A stretch of 16,083 bases of DNA from OFTM291 sp041741375 (GTDB lineage Bacteria; Gemmatimonadota; Gemmatimonadetes; Gemmatimonadales; GWC2-71-9), in contig JBGSKF010000191.1 of the NCBI GenBank assembly GCA_041741375.1, positions 1 through 16,083 of the forward strand, read 5' to 3'. How positions within the stretch are numbered: position 1 is the first letter of the stretch; each line of letters opens with the position of its first letter. A model generated the notes under the pieces. The model was not told where the DNA came from. It saw nothing but the letters and a program-made list of their open reading frames with translations, and made no database searches. Shown here piece by piece: positions 6,490 to 12,589 of the stretch. A program made the translations under genes and the position numbers.

Positions 6490-7968
6490 GTGGCCACGAT
6501 CCGGAGTCGCCTCACGGCCTGGTACTCAGCGGCCCTCCTGGTCTCCCTGCTCGCCTTTGCGGCCTCGCTCTACCTCGACCGGCGGGTCTCCAGTGTCCGG
6601 GAGCTCGATGAGCGGCTCGCCCTCGAGGCCGACTTCTCGGTCAGCTACCTCGAAAACTCCCACCGGGTCCTGGGCACGCTGGTGCGCATCCGGGAAGGGA
6701 TTCCTCAGCTCGATCCGGGCATCGCCAACTTCTTCGAGGGAACAACCTCCCGAGAGTACGTTCTGGTGACGGACCCCGCCGGCAATGTGCTCTTTTCCTC
6801 CGAACCGGCCGCGCGGCTGGGGTTCTCCTCGTTTCAACGTCTTCGGGCTCCCCTGGTCCCCGTCCCCACGGAGCGATCCTCGGGCACCTTCACCTTCGAC
6901 CCGAGCATCGGGCCGGTCCGGTATGTGATCGTGCCGGTGCGCGAGGCCGGCCCCGAGATCGGAGCCTTGATCGTGACGGCGGGAGACGATGTGGTCCTCT
7001 TTGGGCCGGGAGCTCTGCTGCGCTCCATGCTCATCTCCCTCCCGCTCATTCTCGGGGCCTCGATCTGGCTGGGGTATCGCCTTGCCGGCCCCAGTCTCAA
7101 GCCGTTGACCACGATGCGCCGGGAGATCGAAGCGATCAGCGATGGACAAGGCCTTCACCGCCGACTCCTGGTGGACTCCTCCGATCCGCAGATGGCGGGA
7201 CTCGCCGCCTCGATCAACCGCATGTTCGCCCGCCTCGAAAGGAGCTTCATGGCGTTGCATCGCTTCACCGCGGATGCGAGCCATGAGCTCAAGACCCCCT
7301 TGATGGTCCTTCGGAGCGGGGTGGAGCGAGCCCTCACTCATCCCGGTGCTCCCCCCGAGAGCATCGAGGCCCTCGACCAGACCCTGGAGGGGGTAAACGC
7401 CATGACGGAACTGGTGGACAACCTCCTCACCCTAGCCCGGGCGGATGAGGGGCGCGCCCCCCTGGCTCTCACGCCGGTGGACCTCCGGGAGCTGGTGACG
7501 GACACCGCCGAGACGGCGGGAATGCTGGCGGAAACGTCGGGGACCACAGTGACCTTCGAGGTGCCGGAGGAGCCGGTCGTCGTGCCGGTGGATCGAAGCC
7601 GGATCGTCCAACTCCTGCTCAATCTCGCCACCAACGCGGTCAAGTACACTCCGGCGGGAGGGCAGGTGGGTATCGAGCTCACGGCCACCGAGACGACGGT
7701 GGAACTGGCCGTGCGCGACACCGGGATCGGGATTGCTCCGGGAGACCTGCCCCACGTCTTTGATCGCTTCTGGCGGGCCGACGTCGCCCGCTCCCGAAGC
7801 GGAAGTCCGCCGGGAACCGGCCTCGGGCTGGCCATCACCAAGTGGATTGCCGAGGCTCATGGAGGGCGCATCGAGGTCCAGTCCCGGCCTGGACGAGGAA
7901 CCCAGTTCACGGTGACCATCCCGCGGGAAACGGGGGGCGCTGTCGACGAGGTTGACAGTGTCAAGTAA
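6490..7968 (+). CDS. membrane sensor histidine kinase with HAMP domain
   Basis: A 492-residue kinase beginning at a GTG 2 nt after the regulator stop. A first membrane helix (about 12-28) leads into an extracytoplasmic sensor of about 145 residues, then a second helix (about 178-197), a HAMP linker (about 198-250), HisKA with phospho-acceptor H265 in DASHELKTP, and HATPase with N382 (NLATNAVKYTP), D410 (DTGIGIAP) and GTGLGL at 442. This is the classic EnvZ/PhoR-like partner of OmpR-family regulators, so it is the more conventional partner for the preceding regulator than the soluble kinase. Its last codons lie inside the palindrome and the -35 box of the next operon's promoter, so the coding end and the regulatory site constrain each other. 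Confidence 0.94.
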   Translation: MATIRSRLTAWYSAALLVSLLAFAASLYLDRRVSSVRELDERLALEADFSVSYLENSHRVLGTLVRIREGIPQLDPGIANFFEGTTSREYVLVTDPAGNVLFSSEPAARLGFSSFQRLRAPLVPVPTERSSGTFTFDPSIGPVRYVIVPVREAGPEIGALIVTAGDDVVLFGPGALLRSMLISLPLILGASIWLGYRLAGPSLKPLTTMRREIEAISDGQGLHRRLLVDSSDPQMAGLAASINRMFARLERSFMALHRFTADASHELKTPLMVLRSGVERALTHPGAPPESIEALDQTLEGVNAMTELVDNLLTLARADEGRAPLALTPVDLRELVTDTAETAGMLAETSGTTVTFEVPEEPVVVPVDRSRIVQLLLNLATNAVKYTPAGGQVGIELTATETTVELAVRDTGIGIAPGDLPHVFDRFWRADVARSRSGSPPGTGLGLAITKWIAEAHGGRIEVQSRPGRGTQFTVTIPRETGGAVDEVDSVK

Positions 7969-7980
7969 TGTGACTGTTAT
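7952..7980 (+). promoter_or_regulatory. sigma70-like promoter of the Ton operon with overlapping operator-like palindrome
   Basis: TTGACA (7952-7957) is a perfect -35 hexamer. Exactly 17 nt later is TGTTAT (7975-7980), a 4-of-6 match to the -10 box. The -35 is also the left arm of a perfect inverted repeat, TTGACA-G-TGTCAA (7952-7964). This arrangement would let a dimeric regulator cover the -35. A further TGTCA half-site is at 7986-7990. The tonB1 ATG is about 90 nt downstream. The elements are seen in the sequence; promoter activity is inferred. Confidence 0.6.
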
Positions 7981-8069
7981 CGTTTTGTCATCCTGATTGA
8001 ACAGGTGCGACAGGTTCAGGTGTTTACTTGGTATCGCGTAGGGACTTCGACCGAGGAGACCTGAATCCG

Positions 8070-8774
8070 ATGTTCGAGAACCTGATCGAATCAAAGCCAA
8101 AGAAGAGCCGGACCTGGGGACAGGCCATCATGTCTGTCGTCGTCCATGGTGTGGTCATCTTCCTCGCCGTCCAGGCCACGGCCGGGGCGGCGGAGGTCAT
8201 TGACAAAATCATGGCCGATACGACGTTTACCTTCCTCAAGCCCCCGGAGCCGCCTCCCCCCCCTCCGCCGCAGGAAGTGCCGCCCGACGCGATCGTGACG
8301 GCCAACCCGCCGCCCCAGGGGTTCCAGACCATCATGCCCCCGGACAAGATCCCCACCACGATCCCTCCGGTGAATCTGAACGAGAAGTTCAATCCGGATG
8401 ACTTCTCGGGACGTGGTGTGGCAGGGGGTATCGCCGCGGGCGTCATCGGCGGAACCGGTCCGGTCCTCCAGGAGGAGACCTATCTCCAGGAGCAGGTGGA
8501 CGATCCGGTGCGGCCGATCTCCCAGCCGACGCCCCGCTATCCGCCGGTTCTCCAGCAGGCGGGCATCACGGGACGGGTGGAGATGCAGTTCGTCGTGGAC
8601 ACGACAGGGCATGCCGAACCGAGGTCGTTCAAGGTTCTACGGAGCTCGAACAAGGCGTTCGAGGAACCGGCCCGGGAGGCGATCATGAAGTCGGTGTTCC
8701 GTCCGGCCCGGATCCGCGGGCAGGCGGTTCGGCAGCTGGTGCAGCAGGCGATGGCCTTCTCCATCACGAACTAA
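8070..8774 (+). CDS. TonB family energy transducer (first copy)
   Basis: A 234-residue inner-membrane-anchored protein that transmits proton-motive force from ExbB/ExbD to outer-membrane TonB-dependent receptors. Residues 1-16 are cytosolic and positively charged, and one membrane helix (about 18-37) carries the S22-x3-H26 motif that in E. coli TonB is needed for coupling to ExbD. A proline-rich stretch (57-102) should span the periplasm, and the TonB C-terminal domain occupies about 155-232 (YPPVLQQAGITGRVEMQFVVD, then FRPARIRGQAVRQ). The ATG at 8070 has GAGGAG (8053-8058) 11 nt upstream. A TTG at 8028 would add 14 unlikely residues. It is first in a tonB-exbB-exbD-exbD operon. Confidence 0.93.
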   Translation: MFENLIESKPKKSRTWGQAIMSVVVHGVVIFLAVQATAGAAEVIDKIMADTTFTFLKPPEPPPPPPPQEVPPDAIVTANPPPQGFQTIMPPDKIPTTIPPVNLNEKFNPDDFSGRGVAGGIAAGVIGGTGPVLQEETYLQEQVDDPVRPISQPTPRYPPVLQQAGITGRVEMQFVVDTTGHAEPRSFKVLRSSNKAFEEPAREAIMKSVFRPARIRGQAVRQLVQQAMAFSITN

Positions 8775-8782
8775 GGAGCGTC

Positions 8783-8795
8783 CCGGCTCAGCCGG
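8783..8795. promoter_or_regulatory. small hairpin between tonB1 and exbB
   Basis: CCGGC (8783-8787) and GCCGG (8791-8795) form a 5-bp stem with a TCA loop, followed by TTT. It is too weak for a sure terminator. It may modulate transcript stability or relative expression of tonB1 and exbB in the 75-nt gap. Confidence 0.3.
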
Positions 8796-8849
8796 TTTGG
8801 CAGGCGGATTCACATTGGCACTAACCTCACTCAGGAGCTTCGAGGAACC

Positions 8850-9596
8850 ATGGGCGTAGATATTCTGGAAATCTGGGGCCACGCGGGGGCATTTGCGCGG
8901 GGCGTTGTGTTTGTCATGGCGGCGATGTCGATCTTCTCGCTGCAGGTCGCCTTCACCAAGATGGTGCAGATCTGGAAGAGCGCTTCGGCGACCCGGAAGT
9001 TCGCGCCGCAGTTCTCCCGCGCCATTCAGGAAGAGCAGCTCGATCAGGCCATCACTTTGGCCGAGAAGAACAAGGGGAGCCACGTGGCCAAGGTGCTGGG
9101 CGAGGCGCTGGCCGAAGTGAAGCCCCTCCTCCGCGACCGGGCCACCATCACCGCCGCCGACATCAACTCGGCCGAGCGGGCGGTGGAGCGCCAGATGCTG
9201 ATCGTTCTCTCGGACTTCAAGCGCGGCCTTGGGGTGCTCGCCACCGTCGGGTCCACGGCGCCGTTCGTCGGGCTGCTCGGCACCACGATGGGCATCGTCT
9301 CGGCCTTCACCGCGATGGGAGCGGGCGGGGCGTCGGGCGGCCTGGCCGGTATCTCGGCCGGTATCGCCGAAGCGCTCATCACCACCGCCATGGGCCTCCT
9401 CGTGGCCATTCCAGCGGTATGGTTCTACAACTACTTCACCACCAAGGTCGAGTACCTGACCGTGGAGATGACCTATACCTCCAAGGAACTGATCGACTAC
9501 CTGATCAAGAGTGTGGGGAGCGAGTTTGGTCGCTCGATCTTCACCAAGGAGTTCCAGACCCAGAAGGCGGTGACTGGCAGTGGGCACATCAGCTAA
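8850..9596 (+). CDS. exbB: ExbB/TolQ/MotA family proton channel subunit
   Basis: A 248-residue inner-membrane protein forming the pentameric proton-channel scaffold of the Ton motor. Three membrane helices are visible: about 18-37, 128-150 (VGSTAPFVGLLGTTMGIV) and 170-196 (ISAGIAEALITTAMGLLVAIPAV). A large cytosolic loop separates helices 1 and 2. The GLLGT and E174/T179 region matches the conserved ExbB/TolQ pore-lining segment. Upstream are AGGAG (8833-8837) and GAGGAA (8842-8847). The 3' end overlaps exbD1 by 17 nt, which indicates translational coupling. A TolQ identity is possible in principle, but adjacency to TonB and two ExbD genes favours ExbB. Confidence 0.95.
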   Translation: MGVDILEIWGHAGAFARGVVFVMAAMSIFSLQVAFTKMVQIWKSASATRKFAPQFSRAIQEEQLDQAITLAEKNKGSHVAKVLGEALAEVKPLLRDRATITAADINSAERAVERQMLIVLSDFKRGLGVLATVGSTAPFVGLLGTTMGIVSAFTAMGAGGASGGLAGISAGIAEALITTAMGLLVAIPAVWFYNYFTTKVEYLTVEMTYTSKELIDYLIKSVGSEFGRSIFTKEFQTQKAVTGSGHIS

Positions 9597-10038
9597 CGCC
9601 GCGGGAACGACGGCGGTCAAGTCCGAACCGAACGTCATTCCCATGATCGACATCATGCTGGTGTTGCTGATCATCTTCATGATCGTGACACCGCTGATCT
9701 CGGCCGGCTTCAAGGCGGCGATGCCGAGGGGGGACAACCTCAAGGACGCTCCCGAAGGGGAGGGCGAAGTGATCCTTGGCATCGACGAGGTCGGACGATA
9801 TTTCCTGAACGGTCTCCCGATTCCCGCCGAGGCCCTGGAGGATCAGCTCCGGGCCATCTTTGCGGCTCGGACCGAGGATAAAATCCTCTACTTCAAGGCT
9901 GACCAGAACCTGAAGTTCTCCAAGATCCAGGAGGGGGTGGAGACCGCCCGGCGCGCCGGAGTGGCGGTGCTCGCGGCCGTCACCGAGATCAAGACGCAGG
10001 GACAGCTCTTCGGGTCCGAAAGTCCGGGAGGGAACTGA
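9580..10038 (+). CDS. exbD: ExbD/TolR family motor subunit (first copy)
   Basis: A 152-residue inner-membrane protein with a short cytosolic N-terminus, one membrane helix (about 23-44) and a periplasmic domain. D24 in PMIDIMLVLL corresponds to the protonatable Asp of ExbD (D25 in E. coli), essential for proton passage. The GTG start at 9580 lies inside exbB. No later start would keep the conserved SEPNVIPMIDIM segment complete. The periplasmic part (about 50-150) differs from that of the following gene, while the N-terminal 40 residues are nearly the same. exbD2 begins 1 nt after its stop. Confidence 0.93.
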   Translation: MGTSANAAGTTAVKSEPNVIPMIDIMLVLLIIFMIVTPLISAGFKAAMPRGDNLKDAPEGEGEVILGIDEVGRYFLNGLPIPAEALEDQLRAIFAARTEDKILYFKADQNLKFSKIQEGVETARRAGVAVLAAVTEIKTQGQLFGSESPGGN

Positions 10039-10039
10039 C

Positions 10040-10450
10040 ATGGGCATGTCCACCGGTGGTGCCCGCGGGGAGGTCAGCTCGGAACCGAACGTGATTCCGA
10101 TGATCGACATCATGCTGGTTCTCCTCATCATCTTCATGATCGCCCAGCCGCTCTCGCGGAAGGTGGTCGATATCCAGGTGCCGCCCATCGAGGTGGCCTC
10201 GGCGTCGACCGCGCCGTCCACGCAGATCGTGCTGGAACTGACCGAGGATGGCGGGTATGCCATCAACGGACAGCCGGTCCCGAAGGATCAGCTCGACACC
10301 CAGATTCACACGATCTTCGACCCCCGGCCGGCCAAGATGCTCTTCATCAAGTCGGCCCCGGATCGGATCTATCAGGAAGTGATCGAGGCGATGGACATCG
10401 CCCGGGGCGCAGGGATTCAGGTGATCGGGTTCACACCAAAATCGCTCTGA
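10040..10450 (+). CDS. exbD: ExbD/TolR family motor subunit (second copy)
   Basis: A 136-residue paralogue of the preceding ExbD, with the same topology and D23 as the proton-accepting residue in the membrane helix. GGAGG (10027-10031) lies 8 nt before the ATG, inside the end of exbD1. The periplasmic domain shares the fold pattern (ELTEDGGYAINGQPVPKDQL, like the ILGIDEVGRYFLNGLPIPAEAL region of the first copy) but has diverged. Two ExbD genes behind one ExbB are common in several phyla and could give a heteromeric ExbD pair in one motor. A strong hairpin follows 28 nt after the stop. Confidence 0.93.
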   Translation: MGMSTGGARGEVSSEPNVIPMIDIMLVLLIIFMIAQPLSRKVVDIQVPPIEVASASTAPSTQIVLELTEDGGYAINGQPVPKDQLDTQIHTIFDPRPAKMLFIKSAPDRIYQEVIEAMDIARGAGIQVIGFTPKSL

Positions 10451-10478
10451 CGCGTCCGCGTCACCAGCACACGAGACC

Positions 10479-10504
10479 ACGGGCCCCCGATGATGGGGGC
10501 CCGT
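10479..10504 (+). terminator. hairpin terminator after exbD2
   Basis: ACGGGCCCCC (10479-10488) pairs perfectly with GGGGGCCCGT (10495-10504) around a GATGAT loop, giving a 10-bp GC-rich stem. The following bases, CGTCGTTTC, contain only a short T-rich patch, so it is a strong hairpin with a weak U-tract. It probably ends the Ton operon transcript. Confidence 0.75.
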
Positions 10505-10510
10505 CGTCGT

Positions 10511-10551
10511 TTCACACACGACCACCAAGGCGCCTGAGCCTCGCGACACCC
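10511..10551 (+). repeat. direct repeat, copy 1 (~40 bp)
   Basis: Matches 10686-10725 with a few substitutions and one single-base gap: both read TTCACACAC, then a CACC-rich stretch, then AGGCGCCTGAG, then CTCGCGACACCC. The core AGGCGCCT is itself a palindrome. It is non-coding. Confidence 0.8.
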
Positions 10552-10642
10552 TTCAATCGGACTCATCCATCGATTCGCCCTCATGCCTCCTGGCCGGGTG
10601 CAGCGAAGTGCGGGTCATGGATCGCCCCCCTCCCCGATTTCG

Positions 10643-10672
10643 ACCACGAAATACACGAAATGACACGAAAGG
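10643..10672 (+). repeat. CACGAAA triple-repeat element, copy 1
   Basis: Three CACGAAA units at 10645, 10654 and 10664 (9-10 bp spacing), preceded by AC and followed by GG. Related elements occur on the opposite strand at 10737-10766 and 12466-12499. All three are intergenic. Confidence 0.75.
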
Positions 10673-10685
10673 GGGCACACCGCGG

Positions 10686-10725
10686 TTCACACACCACCAC
10701 CGAGGCGCCTGAGCTCGCGACACCC
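10686..10725 (+). repeat. direct repeat, copy 2 (~40 bp)
   Basis: Second copy of the element at 10511-10551, offset by about 175 bp in the same orientation. It lies between the two inverted CACGAAA elements. Confidence 0.8.
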
Positions 10726-10736
10726 CTGGGGGAGGG

Positions 10737-10766
10737 TTCGTGCTTTTCGTACCTTTCGTGGTTCAA
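10737..10766 (-). repeat. CACGAAA-type element, copy 2 (inverted)
   Basis: Reads TTCGTG, TTTCGTA and TTTCGTGGTT on the + strand, which is a degenerate reverse complement of copy 1 at 10643-10672. The two could form a long imperfect hairpin around direct-repeat copy 2. Confidence 0.65.
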
Positions 10767-10812
10767 TCGCGGTTCAATTCAATTCACACCTGGCTGTCAC
10801 CACTCTGTCATG

Positions 10813-10848
10813 GAGACGGCACGATGGTGTGAACCGCTCGGCCGTCTC
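10813..10848. promoter_or_regulatory. 8-bp inverted repeat upstream of tonB2
   Basis: GAGACGGC (10813-10820) and GCCGTCTC (10841-10848) are perfect reverse complements separated by 20 nt. The right arm is 36 nt before the tonB2 ATG. It could be an operator or a 5' leader hairpin. Confidence 0.4.
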
Positions 10849-10884
10849 TTCAGGTGAGATGCCCCCTCACCTGGAGCGTGCCCC

Positions 10885-11583
10885 ATGGATGCCACGTTGC
10901 CCCTTCCCGCAGTGCGCCTGGCCCGACCCACTGCCGCCTCCCTCCTTTCCCTCGCTCTGCACGCCGGGGCGGTGACAGGAGCGGTCCTTGCGGCCCGATC
11001 GGACACCTCGCCGCCACCGGAGTCAAGCCGGGTCGATCCTCGCATCGTGTTCGTCGAACCGGCCCCGATTCCCCGCGCGCAGACACCGCAGGTGCCACGA
11101 CGACAGGAGAACCCGGCGCCGGTGGCCTCGGACCCCACCGGAGGGCCGCTCGCGATCGATCTCCCAGCGCTTCCGGCCGTCGTGGTGCCCACTCTCCTCC
11201 CGGTCCCGGTCGGAGGGTCGGGCGTCGGCCTTCCGATGAGACCGTTCCAGGTTCCCGTCGCCGATCCTTCGGGGCCCGCGGGGTTCCCGTATGGTGCCGA
11301 TCGGGTAGACCGGCAGGTGCGCCTCCTCGGGACCCTCACCGTGGAGTATCCCGCGAGGCTCCGGCGCCTCGGTGTCACGGGCCGTGTCGAGGTCGAGTTC
11401 GTGGTCGATGCCACGGGACGGGTCGAACCTGAATCGTTTCGATGGATCGCGGGGGTCGGCTCGGGATTTGAACGCGGAGTCCGGGACGCGTTGCTGGCGG
11501 CTCGGTTCTCCCCCGCGCGGGTTCGGGGCCAGGCCGTGCGGCAGCTGGCGCGTCAAGCCTTTGCCTTTCGGCTCGATCGATGA
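10885..11583 (+). CDS. TonB family energy transducer (second copy)
   Basis: A 232-residue protein with an N-terminal membrane helix (about 17-37) carrying S22-x3-H26, the same position and spacing as in the first copy. A proline- and valine-rich spacer (about 42-140) leads to a TonB C-terminal domain (about 150-230: YPARLRRLGVTGRVEVEFVVDATG, then FSPARVRGQAVRQLARQAFAF). The last segment closely matches the end of tonB1 (RPARIRGQAVRQLVQQAMAF), so the two are paralogues. The spacer is less charged and less polyproline than in tonB1. The ATG has GGAG (10873-10876) 8 nt upstream. It is separated from the exb genes by a terminator and repeats, so it probably has its own promoter. It could use the ExbB/ExbD motor encoded upstream. 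Confidence 0.88.
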   Translation: MDATLPLPAVRLARPTAASLLSLALHAGAVTGAVLAARSDTSPPPESSRVDPRIVFVEPAPIPRAQTPQVPRRQENPAPVASDPTGGPLAIDLPALPAVVVPTLLPVPVGGSGVGLPMRPFQVPVADPSGPAGFPYGADRVDRQVRLLGTLTVEYPARLRRLGVTGRVEVEFVVDATGRVEPESFRWIAGVGSGFERGVRDALLAARFSPARVRGQAVRQLARQAFAFRLDR

Positions 11584-11650
11584 CGGGAGATGGTTGGAAA
11601 GGGCCCGCACATGTGCCAGATTCCCTGGTCCATGCGTCTTCAAGGGAACC

Positions 11651-12415
11651 ATGCACGTACCGACTCGTCCGCCGCCTCCACTCGCCCTGCCGAGACCCCG
11701 CCGGTCCCCTCGGGGGCTCGCGGTGTCGGTGGTGTTTCACACCGGGCTGGTGGTTCTCATCATCTGGCTCGGCCGAAGCGGTCTTCTCGCGCCCGACCTG
11801 CAATTGGCCTCCTCCGGCCCGCTCGACCTTCTTGCCGGAGGCGGAGGTGGTGGAGGAGGGCGGGTGGTCGAGATGGTGGCCATTGCGGCACCTCCCCCGC
11901 CGCCCCCTCAGGAGACTCCCCCGACCCCGGTGCCGGTGGTCGTCCCGGAGGTGATCCCCCCTCCCGTGGTGGAGCCGGACCCGGTCCTGGAACCGATCCA
12001 ATCGATCCCGGTGCCGCAGGTCGCGGTTTCGGCGGCGGCGAAGGGAGATGGCGGAACCGGAACGGGTGGGGGAATCGGAACCGGGACGGGAACCGGCGTG
12101 GGCGCCGGAACAGGGCCGGGCAGCGGAGATGGGGTCGGACCCGGTGGGGGGGGGAGTGGCCGGCCCCCGGAGCCCCGGCAGATGATTCTCCCGCCGCTCG
12201 AGTTCCCCAAGGTGATGCGGGGCAAGACGGTGTCGGTTACTTTCTGGGTCGCGGACGACGGCCGGGTGGACCGGATCGAAGTGACCCCGGAGATTCCCGA
12301 CAAGAAATTCAGTCAGAAGTTCGAAGAGGTCATGCGGAATTACCGCTTTCGTCCCGCCCGCGCCGCCGAGGGGACGCTGATTGCGGGGACGACGACGATC
12401 CGCGTGACCTTCTAG
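11651..12415 (+). CDS. TonB-like protein with glycine-rich linker (third copy)
   Basis: A 254-residue protein with a proline/arginine-rich cytosolic tail (1-22), a membrane helix (about 24-42) carrying S26-x3-H30, a Gly8 run (63-70), a proline-rich stretch (81-123), an unusual Gly/Thr-rich linker (132-170), and a C-terminal TonB-like domain (about 180-254, ending YRFRPARAAEGTLIAGTTTIRVTF). The C-terminal domain is more diverged than in the other two copies and lacks the RGQAVRQ motif. The ATG at 11651 follows GGGAA. Longer in-frame starts lie inside tonB2 and are unsupported. It lies 67 nt after tonB2, with which it is probably cotranscribed. It may be a TonB with a specialised receptor. Confidence 0.82.
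   Translation: MHVPTRPPPPLALPRPRRSPRGLAVSVVFHTGLVVLIIWLGRSGLLAPDLQLASSGPLDLLAGGGGGGGGRVVEMVAIAAPPPPPPQETPPTPVPVVVPEVIPPPVVEPDPVLEPIQSIPVPQVAVSAAAKGDGGTGTGGGIGTGTGTGVGAGTGPGSGDGVGPGGGGSGRPPEPRQMILPPLEFPKVMRGKTVSVTFWVADDGRVDRIEVTPEIPDKKFSQKFEEVMRNYRFRPARAAEGTLIAGTTTIRVTF
12044..12160 (+). repeat. low-complexity Gly/Thr-coding tract inside tonB3
   Basis: Imperfect short repeats built on GGAAC and GGGAC encode residues 132-170, almost entirely Gly with Thr, Ser and Val. The repeats make this linker prone to slippage in whole codons or out of frame. Confidence 0.7.
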
Positions 12416-12465
12416 CAGAACAACCACGAGAGTCGCCCCGCCGTCAAACGACGTCGGTTTGTCCG

Positions 12466-12499
12466 CCCTTTCGTGCCTTGTCGTGTATTTCGTGGTTAC
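12466..12499 (-). repeat. CACGAAA-type element, copy 3
   Basis: On the + strand it reads CCCTTTCGTG, a central TTGTCGTG, then TATTTCGTGGTTAC. Its reverse complement matches the element at 10643-10672 at most positions, including the ACCACGAAATACACGA core. It lies in the 174-bp gap before the transporter gene. A weak CAAAC/GTTTG inverted repeat (12445-12449/12457-12461) precedes it. Confidence 0.75.
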
Positions 12500-12589
12500 T
12501 TCAGTCCGTCCCCGTCCACGAAGTTGTTCGGCAGTCACACCACTCGACCGGAGCCCAAACCCGATGCCCTTCGCGCCGTGGCGACCCGC

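Larger units (their letters stand above)
10451..10884. other. repeat-rich intergenic region between exbD2 and tonB2
   Basis: This 434-bp stretch holds no credible gene. It contains the terminator after exbD2, two copies of a ~40-bp direct repeat, two CACGAAA-type elements in opposite orientations, and an 8-bp inverted repeat near tonB2. The segment around 10761-10795 is relatively AT-rich and is the likeliest site for a tonB2 promoter, but no clear -35/-10 pair is visible. Confidence 0.7.

Noticed and set aside
8637..9782. Minus-strand open frame opposite exbB
   Set aside because: ExbB is unmistakable on the other strand.
10643..10766. Possible CRISPR-like array from repeated short motifs
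   Set aside because: Unit spacing is only 9-10 bp, copies are inverted and degenerate, and there are no unique spacers of constant length.
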